A stretch of 64,000 bases of DNA, from the NCBI RefSeq assembly GCF_003355005.1, contig NZ_CP029985.1, positions 2,037,001 to 2,101,000 on the forward strand. The letters run 5' to 3'. Positions 26,884 through 37,573 of the stretch are shown piece by piece. The stretch is from Sphingomonas sp. FARSPH (GTDB lineage Bacteria > Pseudomonadota > Alphaproteobacteria > Sphingomonadales > Sphingomonadaceae). The notes beneath the pieces are model-generated. The model searched no databases. It saw only the letters and a program-made list of their open reading frames with translations, and was not told where the DNA came from. Within the stretch, counting starts at the first letter, position 1, and every line of letters begins with the position of its first letter. A program made the translations under genes and the position numbers.

Positions 26884-29686
26884 GCGCCACCACCTGTTCG
26901 CAGCGGCCGCACAGCGCGCCGTCCGCATCGACATCGGGCAGGTGCCGCCAGCAGCGCCCGCATTTGTGATAGGCGGTGCGCGATACCGCGACGCCGTCAC
27001 CGTCGGAAACGCGTGCGACGATGAACGTCTCCGCCAGCGCCTCGGCTGGCAGCGGCAGGGCGGGGACCGTCACTTCCGCCTCCAGGCTGGAGCGTACCGT
27101 CTTTTCCCGGCGCAGCGGTTCGATCGCCTCGGTCACCGTCTGGCGCAGCGTGCGCACGTCCGCCCAATCGGTCGACAGCGGATCGTCGCCCGCGACCGCC
27201 GGCAGCTCCGGCCATTCGAGGAAATGCACCGACTGATCCTCGCTCGGGAAGCGCGCCTGCCACACCTCCTCCGCGGTGAAGCACAGCACCGGCGCGGCAT
27301 AGCGGACGAGCGCGTGGAACAGCAGGTCCAGCACGGTTCGATACGCCCGCCGCTTCGGATCGTCCGCCGCGTCGCAATACAGCGAATCCTTGCGGATATC
27401 GAAGAAGAACGCCGAGAGATCCTCGTTGGCGAAATCGGTCAGGCGGCGCAGATAGCGGTTGAGCTCATAGCCTTCCGCTGCCTCGCGCAGGTCGGCGTCG
27501 AGCTGGCCGAGCAGCGTCAAAATGTAGCGTTCCAGCTCCGGCATCCGCGCGACCGGCACCTTCTCCGCCTCGGTAAAGCCGTCGAGCGCGCCGAGCAGGT
27601 AGCGGAAGGTGTTCCTGAGCTTGCGATAGGCGTCCGACGCGGTCGCCAGCACTTCCTTGCCGATGCGCACGTCGTCGAAATAGTCGGTCGAGGCGACCCA
27701 CATGCGCAGGATGTCGGCGCCGCTCTCGCCGATCACCTTGAGCGGATCGACGACGTTGCCGAGGCTCTTCGACATCTTGCGCCCCTTGTCGTCGAGCGCG
27801 AAGCCGTGCGTCAGCACCGCGTCATAGGGCGCGCGCCCGCGCGTGCCGCAGCTTTCGAGCAGCGACGACTGGAACCAGCCGCGGTGCTGGTCGCTGCCTT
27901 CGAGGTAGAGGTTGGCGCGGACGTCGGCGCCATAGCGCGCCTCGACGGTAAAGACGTGCGTCGATCCCGAATCAAACCACACGTCGAGGATGTCCTCGAC
28001 CACCTCGTAATCGGCGAGGTCGTAATCGGGGCCGAGCAGCGCCTGGTGGTCGGCGGTGAACCAGGCGTCCGCGCCACCCGCCTCGAACGCCGCGACGATG
28101 CGCGCATTGACCGCGGCATCGACCAGATATTCGCCGGACTGGCGATGGACGTACAGCGCGATCGGCACGCCCCAGGCGCGCTGCCGACTGATCACCCAGT
28201 CGGGCCGTCCCTCGACCATCGAGCGGATACGGTTGCGGCTGCGCTCCGGCACCCAGCGGGTGTGTTCGATCGCGTCGAGCGCGGTCTCGCGCAGCGTCGC
28301 GCCGTTGCTCGGCGTGTCCGGCCCGTCGCCCAGGATGGCGCGGTCCATCGGGATGAACCATTGCGGCGTCGCGCGGAAGATCACTTTCGCCTTTGACCGC
28401 CAGCTGTGCGGATAGCTGTGCGCGAAATCGTCGGACGCCGACAGCAGCGCCCCCGCGTCGCGCAGGTCGGTGCAGATCGGACCGTCGGCGGCGGTGAATT
28501 TCTTGTTGATGACGCTGCCCTGGCCGCCCAGCCACGCCCAGTCGGGCCGGTACATGCCCGCGCCGTCGACCGCGAAGACCGGATCGATGCCGTGCGCCTT
28601 GCACAGCAGGAAATCGTCCTCGCCATGATCGGGCGCCATGTGGACGAGGCCCGTGCCCGCGTCGCGCGTCACGAACTCGCCCGCCAGGAACGGCCGCGGT
28701 TTCGCGAAGAAGCCGCCCAGGCCATGCATCGGATGCTTCGCGGTTGCGCCTTCCAGCACCGCGCCCTTCACCAGCGCGACGAATTCCTCCATCTTAATGC
28801 CGGTGCGCTTCATGAACGCGGGCATCAAATTTTCTTCGACCAGATACCGCCGGCCGCCGCAGGCGAACAGGATGTAGTCGAGTGCCGGATTGTAGGCTAG
28901 CGCCTGGTTGACGGGGATCGTCCACGGCGTCGTCGTCCAGATCACCGCGGTCGTGCCGACCAGGATGTCGGCCTCGGGCGCATGGTCGATCTCGAAGCCG
29001 ACGTCGATCTGGGTCGAGACGATGTCCTCATATTCGACCTCCGCCTCGGCGAGCGCGGTCTTTTCCACCGGCGACCACATGACGGGCTTGGCGCCGCGAT
29101 ACAGCTGGCCGCTTGTCGCGAACTTGAGCAATTCGCCAACGATCGCGGCTTCCGCGGCATAGTTCATCGTTAGATACGGGTCGGCCCAGTCGCCCATCAC
29201 GCCCAGCCGCTGGAACTGGTCGCGCTGCACGCCCACCCATTTGTCGGCATAGGCCCGGCATTCGGCGCGGAAATCGGCGACGGGGACGTCGTCCTTGTTC
29301 TGCTTCTTGGCGCGATACGCTTCCTCGACCTTCCATTCGATCGGCAGGCCGTGGCAATCCCAGCCAGGGACGTAGGGCGCGTCCTTGCCCATCAGCGACT
29401 GGGTGCGGACGATGATGTCCTTGAGCACCTTGTTCATCGCATGGCCCATGTGGATGTCGCCATTGGCATAGGGCGGGCCGTCGTGCAGGATGAACAGCTC
29501 GCGGCCACGGCGGATTTCGCGCAGGCGATCGTACAGGCCGATCCGCTGCCACCGTGCGAGGATCGCGGGCTCCTTTGCGGCGAGCCCGGCCTTCATCGGA
29601 AAGTCGGTTTTCGGAAGGAAAACAGTATCGCGCCAATCGGTCGCGGCAGTGGGGGCGGCGTCTGGCGCAGGCGTAGCGTCGGTCAT
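26876..29686 (-). CDS. ileS: Isoleucyl-tRNA synthetase
   Basis: 936 residues, full length. HIGH-type motif PYANGDIHMGH near residue 75, editing domain with the WTTTPWT segment, KMSKS in GRKMSKSLGN, anticodon-binding helices, and a C-terminal zinc finger with CGRCW and CGRC. It charges tRNA-Ile and hydrolyses Val-tRNA. First gene of the ileS-lspA-DUF3035 operon, with eight-base overlaps at each junction. Confidence 0.97.
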   Translation of the reverse strand: MTDATPAPDAAPTAATDWRDTVFLPKTDFPMKAGLAAKEPAILARWQRIGLYDRLREIRRGRELFILHDGPPYANGDIHMGHAMNKVLKDIIVRTQSLMGKDAPYVPGWDCHGLPIEWKVEEAYRAKKQNKDDVPVADFRAECRAYADKWVGVQRDQFQRLGVMGDWADPYLTMNYAAEAAIVGELLKFATSGQLYRGAKPVMWSPVEKTALAEAEVEYEDIVSTQIDVGFEIDHAPEADILVGTTAVIWTTTPWTIPVNQALAYNPALDYILFACGGRRYLVEENLMPAFMKRTGIKMEEFVALVKGAVLEGATAKHPMHGLGGFFAKPRPFLAGEFVTRDAGTGLVHMAPDHGEDDFLLCKAHGIDPVFAVDGAGMYRPDWAWLGGQGSVINKKFTAADGPICTDLRDAGALLSASDDFAHSYPHSWRSKAKVIFRATPQWFIPMDRAILGDGPDTPSNGATLRETALDAIEHTRWVPERSRNRIRSMVEGRPDWVISRQRAWGVPIALYVHRQSGEYLVDAAVNARIVAAFEAGGADAWFTADHQALLGPDYDLADYEVVEDILDVWFDSGSTHVFTVEARYGADVRANLYLEGSDQHRGWFQSSLLESCGTRGRAPYDAVLTHGFALDDKGRKMSKSLGNVVDPLKVIGESGADILRMWVASTDYFDDVRIGKEVLATASDAYRKLRNTFRYLLGALDGFTEAEKVPVARMPELERYILTLLGQLDADLREAAEGYELNRYLRRLTDFANEDLSAFFFDIRKDSLYCDAADDPKRRAYRTVLDLLFHALVRYAAPVLCFTAEEVWQARFPSEDQSVHFLEWPELPAVAGDDPLSTDWADVRTLRQTVTEAIEPLRREKTVRSSLEAEVTVPALPLPAEALAETFIVARVSDGDGVAVSRTAYHKCGRCWRHLPDVDADGALCGRCEQVVAHA

Positions 29687-29785
29687 AGGTCGGGCGGTCT
29701 TAGACCAACTCTACGAACCATTCACTATGCATAATGCGCCATACGCCGCCCCCCGGTCGGGGCCGCGCGTCACGCCGGACGTGCC

Positions 29786-29998
29786 TCAGACCCCGGTCTC
29801 ACGCGCGATCGGCGCGGCATCGTCCTGCCGGGCACGCACCGGGCGCAGGACCGGCGGCGTCCGGCCCACCTGCGACAGGCGGGTGAGCAGAAGCGGAATG
29901 TCTTCGGTGATATACGTATCGGTCGGCACCGCCACGCCCCGGCGCAGCGCCTCGCCGATGGCGGAAAGGCGGATGCGGTCTTCTTCTCGCGACGTCAC
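29786..29998 (-). CDS. Small hypothetical protein
   Basis: 70 residues from a GTG at 29998 preceded by AGGATAGGG; an ATG 21 bases upstream lacks a ribosome site. No recognised motif. The product is charged at the N-terminus (SREEDRIRLS) and has a short hydrophobic TEDIPLLLTRLSQV stretch, no signal peptide and no membrane segment. It lies between ileS and a strong hairpin. The case for coding is only fair; it may be a lineage-specific small protein. Confidence 0.42.
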   Translation of the reverse strand: MTSREEDRIRLSAIGEALRRGVAVPTDTYITEDIPLLLTRLSQVGRTPPVLRPVRARQDDAAPIARETGV

Positions 29999-30025
29999 GC
30001 CCGACCCTATCCTACGCATACGATA

Positions 30026-30075
30026 GAACCCGGTGATCGCCGTCCGGGGGGGGAGGGCAGGCGATCACCGGGTTC
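30026..30075 (-). terminator. Perfect 16-base inverted repeat after the OPT transporter gene
   Basis: GAACCCGGTGATCGCC pairs exactly with GGCGATCACCGGGTTC across an 18-base G-rich loop. It lies 75 bases beyond the OPT stop on the minus strand. There is no clear T-run on either side, so processing or mRNA stabilisation is also possible. Confidence 0.55.
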
Positions 30076-30149
30076 GTGTTGCAGAACGGCGCGCCCGCCA
30101 TCCTGTTCCGCCCGGTCTTCAACCGTTCGTCGCAAAAACGGGCCGGCGC

Positions 30150-32120
<1,971 letters not shown>

Positions 32121-32246
32121 GCGGCAAAGCGTGGCACGAATGCCGCTGCGCCGACAAGGGCAAGCGTGGGTTTGTAATGGCGCGGCCACACGCGCCGGCG
32201 CGCGTCAACGCGAGCGAGGAACAAGCCGAGGTCTGCCAAAACCGTC

Positions 32247-32350
32247 TCCCGTCATCCCCGCGCAGGCGGGGATCCAGAAACGCTGCCGTCGCGCGTGGAC
32301 ATTAACGGACGTTGCGCGTCTGGATCCCCGCCTGCGCGGGGATGACGGGA
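32247..32350. repeat. Perfect 32-base inverted repeat in a 366-base gap
   Basis: The arm 32247-32278 (begins TCCCGTCATCCCCGCGCAGG) is exactly complementary to 32319-32350, with 40 bases between. Each arm also contains CCCCGCGCAGGCGGGG, which folds by itself. It fills much of the gap between the divergent OPT and hom genes. The rest of the gap holds no gene, only the promoters. Repeats of this kind are scattered in sphingomonad and related genomes. Confidence 0.85.
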
Positions 32351-32486
32351 TTAGGAAGCGAGCGGCACCACCCCGTCTCGTTCTTGCGGAGAGAGGGCGG
32401 GGCGGACGCCCGCCACCTCCAAATCACCCACGAAACAACCTTGCGCCCGCTCGACAGCTGCTGTCACTTTCCGCTAGGCGGCCGGC

Positions 32487-33782
32487 ATGGCTACCAATCA
32501 ACCCTTACGCGTCGCGCTCGCCGGGCTCGGCACCGTCGGCGGCGGCGTGATCCGTTTGCTCGACGCCAACCGCGACCTGATCGAACGGCGCGCCGGCCGA
32601 GCGATCGAGATCGTCGCGGTGTCCGCACGCGATCGTGCGAAGGACCGCGGCGTCGACCTGTCGCGCTTCGCCTGGGTCGATGATACGACCGCGCTCGCCG
32701 CATTCGACGGCGCGGACGTGGTGGTCGAGCTGATCGGCGGCGCCGACGGCCCGGCGCTGACGCTGGCGCGGCGCACGCTGGCGGCGGGGCGCGGCTTCGT
32801 CACCGCCAACAAGGCGATGCTCGCGCATCACGGGCTGGAACTGGCGCAGGCGGCGGAGGCGGCGGGCGTGCCGCTGAAGTTCGAGGCGGCGGTCGCGGGC
32901 GGCATTCCGGTCATCAAGGGGCTGCGCGAGGGCGCGGCGGCGAACGCGATCGGCCGCGTCTACGGCATCCTCAACGGCACGTGCAATTTCATCCTGTCGA
33001 AGATGGAGGCTGAGGGCCGCGACTTCGCCGAGGTGCTCGCCGAGGCGCAGGCGCTGGGCTATGCCGAGGCCGACCCCAGCTTCGACATCGACGGCGTCGA
33101 TGCCGCGCACAAATTGTCGATCCTCGCCAGCATCGCCTTTGGTACGCGCCCCGCCTTCGCGGACGTCGCGACGAGCGGCGTGCGCCACGTCATCGCCGCC
33201 GACATCGCGGAGGCTGCGGCGCTGGGCTACAAGGTGCGCCTCGTCGGTGTCGCCGAATCCGGGGCGAACGGGCTGTTCCAGCGCGTCCATCCGCATCTCG
33301 TACCGATCGACCATCCGCTCGCACACGTCACGGGATCGCTCAACGCGGTGGTGGCGGAGGGCAATTTCGTCGGTCGCCTGTTCTTCCAGGGCGCGGGCGC
33401 CGGCGACGGGCCGACCGCGAGCGCGGTGGTCGCCGACCTGATCGACATCGCGCGCGGCGAATTCGGCCCGCCCTACGCCATGCCCGCCGCCGCGCTGATC
33501 GCGCAGGACAGCGCCGACAGCGGCGAGCGGCGCGGCCGCGCCTATCTGCGCTTCACGGTGGAGGATCGCATCGGCGTGCTCGCAGAAATCGCGGCGGCGA
33601 TGCGCGATGCCAGCGTCTCGATCGAAAGCCTGATCCAGCGCGGCACCACCGCCGACGGCAAGGCGCTGGTCGCGATCGTCACGCACGAAGGGCCCGAACG
33701 CTGCGTCGCGCAGGCGCTGGAAAAGCTGCGCGGCTCGTCCAGCCTCGCAGGGACGCCGCTGTGGATGCATATCCTGGGGTGA
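32487..33782 (+). CDS. hom: Homoserine dehydrogenase
   Basis: 431 residues. N-terminal NAD(P) domain with GLGTVGGGV at 13-21, catalytic domain with NKAMLAHHG, the YGILNGTCNFIL block and the substrate Lys/Asp in GYAEADPSFDIDGVDAAHK, and a C-terminal ACT domain (RFTVEDRIGVLAEIAAAM) for feedback by threonine. It reduces aspartate semialdehyde to homoserine for Thr, Met and Ile. Its last codons overlap the ogt start. Confidence 0.96.
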   Translation: MATNQPLRVALAGLGTVGGGVIRLLDANRDLIERRAGRAIEIVAVSARDRAKDRGVDLSRFAWVDDTTALAAFDGADVVVELIGGADGPALTLARRTLAAGRGFVTANKAMLAHHGLELAQAAEAAGVPLKFEAAVAGGIPVIKGLREGAAANAIGRVYGILNGTCNFILSKMEAEGRDFAEVLAEAQALGYAEADPSFDIDGVDAAHKLSILASIAFGTRPAFADVATSGVRHVIAADIAEAAALGYKVRLVGVAESGANGLFQRVHPHLVPIDHPLAHVTGSLNAVVAEGNFVGRLFFQGAGAGDGPTASAVVADLIDIARGEFGPPYAMPAAALIAQDSADSGERRGRAYLRFTVEDRIGVLAEIAAAMRDASVSIESLIQRGTTADGKALVAIVTHEGPERCVAQALEKLRGSSSLAGTPLWMHILG

Positions 33783-34282
33783 TTGCGCTGGCGCGCCACG
33801 TCGTCGCCTCGCCGGTCGGCGCGCTGACGCTGGTCGCGGACGACGACGGCCTCGTCGCGGTCCTGTGGCCCGAGGCGGGGGAGGCGGCGCGCGTGCCGCT
33901 GCCCGCGCTGCACGACGATGCCGGTCATCCGGTGCTGCGCGCCGCGGCGGATCAACTGGCGGCCTATTTCGCGGGCGAACGCCGCGCCTTCGACCTGCGG
34001 CTCGCGCCGCGCGGCACCGCATTCCAGCGGTGCGTGTGGACGGCGCTCGCCGCCATCCCTTTCGGCGAGACGCGCAGCTACGCCGACATCGCCGCCGCGA
34101 TCGGCAGCCCCGTCGCGGTGCGTGCGGTCGGCGCGGCGAACGGGCGCAACCCGATCTCGATCGTCGTGCCCTGCCACCGCGTCATCGGCAGCGGCGGCGC
34201 GCTGACCGGCTTTGCCGGCGGCCTGGCGGCGAAGCGGCGCCTGCTCGCCTTCGAAAGCGGGCAGGGTGGCTTCGGCTTCTGA
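33779..34282 (+). CDS. ogt: Methylated-DNA--protein-cysteine methyltransferase
   Basis: 167 residues from a GTG that overlaps the hom stop (GTGA); another GTG 18 bases upstream is possible. It removes alkyl groups from O6-guanine by transfer to Cys in VPCHRVIGSGGALTGFAGG. RGTAFQRCVW and the helix-turn-helix region are present. It is a suicide enzyme. No Ada-type N-terminal domain. Coupled to hom, probably without functional link. Confidence 0.95.
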   Translation: MIALARHVVASPVGALTLVADDDGLVAVLWPEAGEAARVPLPALHDDAGHPVLRAAADQLAAYFAGERRAFDLRLAPRGTAFQRCVWTALAAIPFGETRSYADIAAAIGSPVAVRAVGAANGRNPISIVVPCHRVIGSGGALTGFAGGLAAKRRLLAFESGQGGFGF

Positions 34283-34283
34283 G

Positions 34284-34334
34284 GCCGGCGGCGGGGGCGG
34301 CGCATCGCTCCGCGTCACGCCCCCCGCCGCCGGC
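34284..34334. terminator. Bidirectional terminator between ogt and dctD
   Basis: GCCGGCGGCGGGGG pairs with CCCCCCGCCGCCGGC. The right arm overlaps the last codons of dctD. It lies one base after the ogt stop, between two converging genes. Confidence 0.6.
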
Positions 34335-35625
34335 GCAGCGCGGCAAGGTCGATGCCCAGCCGCTGCACCTTGTAGTAAAAGGTTTTGCGCGGGATGCCGA
34401 GGCGTGTGATCGCCGCGCCCACCTCGCCATCGGTCGCGGCCAGCGCCTCGACGATCGCGCCGCGTTCGAAGGCGTCGAGCCGTTCGGGCAGGGGCGCGTC
34501 AGCCGCCGGCGCCGCCCCGCCACCGGCCAGCGGATCGATCCCCAGCACCAGCCGGTCGGCGAAATGCGCGAGCTCGCGCACGTTGCCCGGCCAGTCGTGG
34601 CCGACCAGATGCGCGCGCGCCGCATCGGTCAGCGCCGGCAACGAAGCGCGCAGCCGCGCCGCCGATTGCGCGGCGAGATGCGCGAACAGCAAAGGCACGT
34701 CTTCGCGCCGCTCGCGCAGCGGCGGCAGGCGCAGGCGCACCGCGGCAAGGCGATAGAGCAGGGCAGGGTCGATCGCGTCGTCCGCGCGCTGTCCCGCCTC
34801 GCGCGCGGTGGCGATGACGCGCAGGTCGATTGCCACCGGATCGCGCCCGCGCCCCGGCACGCTGCGCGTCTCGACCAGTTGCGCCAGCCTGTCCTGCAGC
34901 CGCCGGGTCGCACGATCGATGTCGTCGAGGAACAACGTGCCGCCGTCCGCCGCGGTGACGCTGCCCTCGCCGACGCTGGCGAACATCTCGCCCTCCACCA
35001 GCGCATCGGGCAAGGCGGCGCAGGCGACCGCGACGAAGCGCCGGCGCCGGCGCTTGCCCGCACGATGGATCAGCCGCGCGAGCATCTCCTTGCCCGTCCC
35101 CGTCTCGCCTTCGATCAGCAGGTCGATATCGGCCTCCGCCAGCGCGGGGATCATCGCGCGCAGCCGCCGGATCGCGGGGGATTCGCCGATCAGCCCGTCG
35201 CCCGCCCCCGCCTCCGCGGCGGCGCGCAGGCGGCGGTTCTCCAGCGCCAGCGCGCGCGTCTGGCCGGCGCGCAGCACGCTGGTGATCAGCGCCTCGGGGT
35301 CGAACGGCTTGGTCAGGAAATCCCAGGCGCCGCGCTTCAGCGCGTCGACCGCCATCGGCACGTCGCCGTGTCCGGTCATCAGGATGACGGGCAGGGCCGG
35401 ATCGCGCGCGGCGAGCGTCGCGAACAGCTCGGTACCCGACACGCGCGGCATGCGCACGTCGGTGACGACGACGCCCGGATAGTCGGCATCGATCGCGGCG
35501 AGCGCGGCGGTCGCGGCCGGGAACGGATCGACCGCCAGCCCGGCGAGCCGCAGCGCCTGCGCCAGCGAGGCGCGCAGGTCGTCGTCATCCTCGACCAGGG
35601 CGACCCGGCTGGCGATGTCGGTCAT
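34315..35625 (-). CDS. dctD: DctD-like NtrC-family response regulator lacking GAFTGA
   Basis: 436 residues. Receiver domain 5-120 with Asp56 (VVVTDVRMP) and Lys106; AAA+ domain about 145-360 with Walker A GETGTGKE (173-180), Walker B LFLDDI (231-236) and RLRLPPLRERREDVP; Fis-type helix-turn-helix about 395-428 (IPRKTFYYKVQRLGI). The segment between EGEMFA (211-216) and ADGGT (226-230) is only nine residues, so loop L1 with the GAFTGA motif that contacts sigma-54 is missing. Relatives without it, such as Rhodobacter capsulatus NtrC, HupR and TyrR, work with sigma-70. Overlaps dctB by four bases, so the pair forms a two-component system. The target is presumably dctA. Confidence 0.9.
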   Translation of the reverse strand: MTDIASRVALVEDDDDLRASLAQALRLAGLAVDPFPAATAALAAIDADYPGVVVTDVRMPRVSGTELFATLAARDPALPVILMTGHGDVPMAVDALKRGAWDFLTKPFDPEALITSVLRAGQTRALALENRRLRAAAEAGAGDGLIGESPAIRRLRAMIPALAEADIDLLIEGETGTGKEMLARLIHRAGKRRRRRFVAVACAALPDALVEGEMFASVGEGSVTAADGGTLFLDDIDRATRRLQDRLAQLVETRSVPGRGRDPVAIDLRVIATAREAGQRADDAIDPALLYRLAAVRLRLPPLRERREDVPLLFAHLAAQSAARLRASLPALTDAARAHLVGHDWPGNVRELAHFADRLVLGIDPLAGGGAAPAADAPLPERLDAFERGAIVEALAATDGEVGAAITRLGIPRKTFYYKVQRLGIDLAALRRRRGA

Positions 35626-37391
35626 GCCGCGCGCCGCAGCGTGAGGCGGAACGCCGCGCCACCGCCGTCCGCGGCCAGCAGGTGCAACGCGCCGCCAAGG
35701 TCGGCCATGATGTCCTGCGCGATAACGAGGCCGAGGCCGAGGCCATTGGGGCGGCTCGTCGCGAAGGGGGTGAAGATGCGATCGGCGATTTCCGGCGCGA
35801 TACCCGGCCCGTTGTCGCGCACGGTCAGGTGGACGAGGTCGCCGTCCGTCGCCAGGTCCAGCGCGATGCGCGCGTCGGCGCGGTCGTGTAGCGCCTCGAT
35901 CGCATTCTGCAACAGATTGACCAGCACCTGCTCTAGCCGCACGCGCCCGGCGACGACGCGCAGGTCCGCCGGGATCGGCGGCACGACGAAGGCGATGCGC
36001 TGCAACCGCTCCTTCAGAATCAGCCGAGCACCGTCGATCACCTCGACCAGCGGCACGGGCTGGATCGCGCCGCTGCCCTTGCGCGCGAAACCGCGCAGTT
36101 CCGCCGTCACCGCACCGATCCGCTCGGTCAGCCGCGCGATCGCGCGCAGATTGGTGCGCACCTCCTCCGTCTCGCCGCGGTCGAGCAGCCGCTCGCCGGT
36201 CGCCGCATAAGTGCGGATCGCGGCGACGGGTTGCGCGGTTTCGTGCGCGACGCTGGCGGTGATCTGGCCCAGCGCGGCGAGCCGGTTCGCCTGGCGCAGG
36301 CTTTCGCGTAGATCCGCGGCGCGCGCCTCGACCGCGGCGCGCTCCTCGATCTCGCGGCGCAGGGCGGCGGTCCGCTCGCTCACCGCGGTTTCCAGCGCGA
36401 CGGTGCGTTCGGCGCGGCGCCGGGCGCGTGCGCGCCATGCCCAACCGATGCCGATCAGCGCGAGCGTGACCAGGGCGGCGCTGCCCTGCGCGGCGCGGAC
36501 GATCGGGCGCACCGCCGGCGCGGCGGCCATCGCCAGGTGGACGCGCCAGCCGCTGGCATCGGGTCGCGTCTTCGCCAATGCGACGGGACCGGCGATTCCT
36601 GCCACGCGGACGCGCCCCAGCGTCGGGTCGATGCTGACGGGCGACGGGCGCAGCGCGGCGACGCCGCCGTCCGCGAGCACCGCCGCCGCCCGCGCGGCGG
36701 GCAGCGGGCGTGTCGCGGCGAACCGCCATTCGGGGTGGCTGGTGACGCGCACGATGCCGTCGCGATCGGTCACGAACGTGTCCCCGCCCGCGGCGCGCCA
36801 CGCCTGCTCGATCCGGTCGAATTCCAGCTTGACGACGATCACGCCCCCGCCGGGCGTCCGGCGCGACAGGTACAGGCCGGGGCGGCGGCTGACCGTGCCG
36901 AGCGCGAACTGCCGCCCCGCGCCCGTACGCCGCGCATCGGCATAATAGCGACGGAACCGGTAATCCTGCCCGACGAAGCTTTGCGCGGTGCCCGCATTGT
37001 TGGCGGCGATCGCGCGGCCCGATGGCGCGATCAGATAGATGGCCGCCGCACCCGCCTCCCGCGCCAGCGCGGCGAGCTTGCCGTCGAGCCGGACCGCCGC
37101 GCCCGCTTGCCCGGCGAGCGCCGCGCGCACGTCGACATCGTCGGCAAGCGCGACGGGCAGCAGCTCGAACCGCTCCAGCTCGCTGGCAAGCAGCGCCTGG
37201 CGCAGCCGCGCGTCCGCAGCCAGCCCGTTTTCGAGGTTCGCGCGCGCGCGCTGCCCCGCGATCTCGCCCGCCACATATCCCACCATCATCGCGAACAGCA
37301 GCGCGGCGAGGGCAGCGGCAAAGCGGCGGATCGCGAAGGACATGGCCGCGACGATACGCAGGGCCGCGATCATGGGCAAGTTTTGGCACAT
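35622..37391 (-). CDS. dctB: DctB-like C4-dicarboxylate sensor histidine kinase
   Basis: 589 residues from 37391; ATGs at 37373 and 37343 are alternative starts, and 37343 leaves a short N-terminus before the first membrane segment (about 18-42). A double-PAS periplasmic domain (about 45-300, with FVGQDYRFRRYY and RPGLYLSRRT as in DctB) binds the dicarboxylate. A second membrane segment lies near 303-322, then a coiled coil, the phosphorylated His383 in SVAHETAQPVAAI, N-box NAIEAL and DNGPGI. Divergent from dctA with 182 bases between, coupled to dctD. Confidence 0.92.
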   Translation of the reverse strand: MCQNLPMIAALRIVAAMSFAIRRFAAALAALLFAMMVGYVAGEIAGQRARANLENGLAADARLRQALLASELERFELLPVALADDVDVRAALAGQAGAAVRLDGKLAALAREAGAAAIYLIAPSGRAIAANNAGTAQSFVGQDYRFRRYYADARRTGAGRQFALGTVSRRPGLYLSRRTPGGGVIVVKLEFDRIEQAWRAAGGDTFVTDRDGIVRVTSHPEWRFAATRPLPAARAAAVLADGGVAALRPSPVSIDPTLGRVRVAGIAGPVALAKTRPDASGWRVHLAMAAAPAVRPIVRAAQGSAALVTLALIGIGWAWRARARRRAERTVALETAVSERTAALRREIEERAAVEARAADLRESLRQANRLAALGQITASVAHETAQPVAAIRTYAATGERLLDRGETEEVRTNLRAIARLTERIGAVTAELRGFARKGSGAIQPVPLVEVIDGARLILKERLQRIAFVVPPIPADLRVVAGRVRLEQVLVNLLQNAIEALHDRADARIALDLATDGDLVHLTVRDNGPGIAPEIADRIFTPFATSRPNGLGLGLVIAQDIMADLGGALHLLAADGGGAAFRLTLRRAA

Positions 37392-37573
37392 CGGCGGCCC
37401 AGCCTGTGCAAAAAGTGGCGTGGCACTTGGGGTGGATGTGGGTCAGGATACTGATAATAAACGATAATGATATTTGGCCCCTCGGCCTTTTCCCGCCGAA
37501 GCACCGATGGCACGCTGCTCGTCTGGATACGCAGGATCGCGACAGTCGATCGGCGTGAGGAGAGGAAGAGGCC
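37392..37573. promoter_or_regulatory. Divergent control region of dctBD and dctA
   Basis: 182 bases, more A+T-rich in the middle (about 37450-37480, with GATAATAAACGATAATGATA-like sequence). It must hold both promoters. I looked for a sigma-54 promoter: TGGCACG at 37508-37514 fits the -24 half, but the bases at the -12 position read TCGTC instead of TTGC[AT]. That agrees with the loss of the GAFTGA loop in DctD. Confidence 0.5.

Noticed and set aside
37508..37523. Sigma-54-like promoter upstream of dctA
   Set aside because: The -24 half is perfect (TGGCACG) but the -12 half does not match TTGC[AT]; a single half-site is expected by chance.
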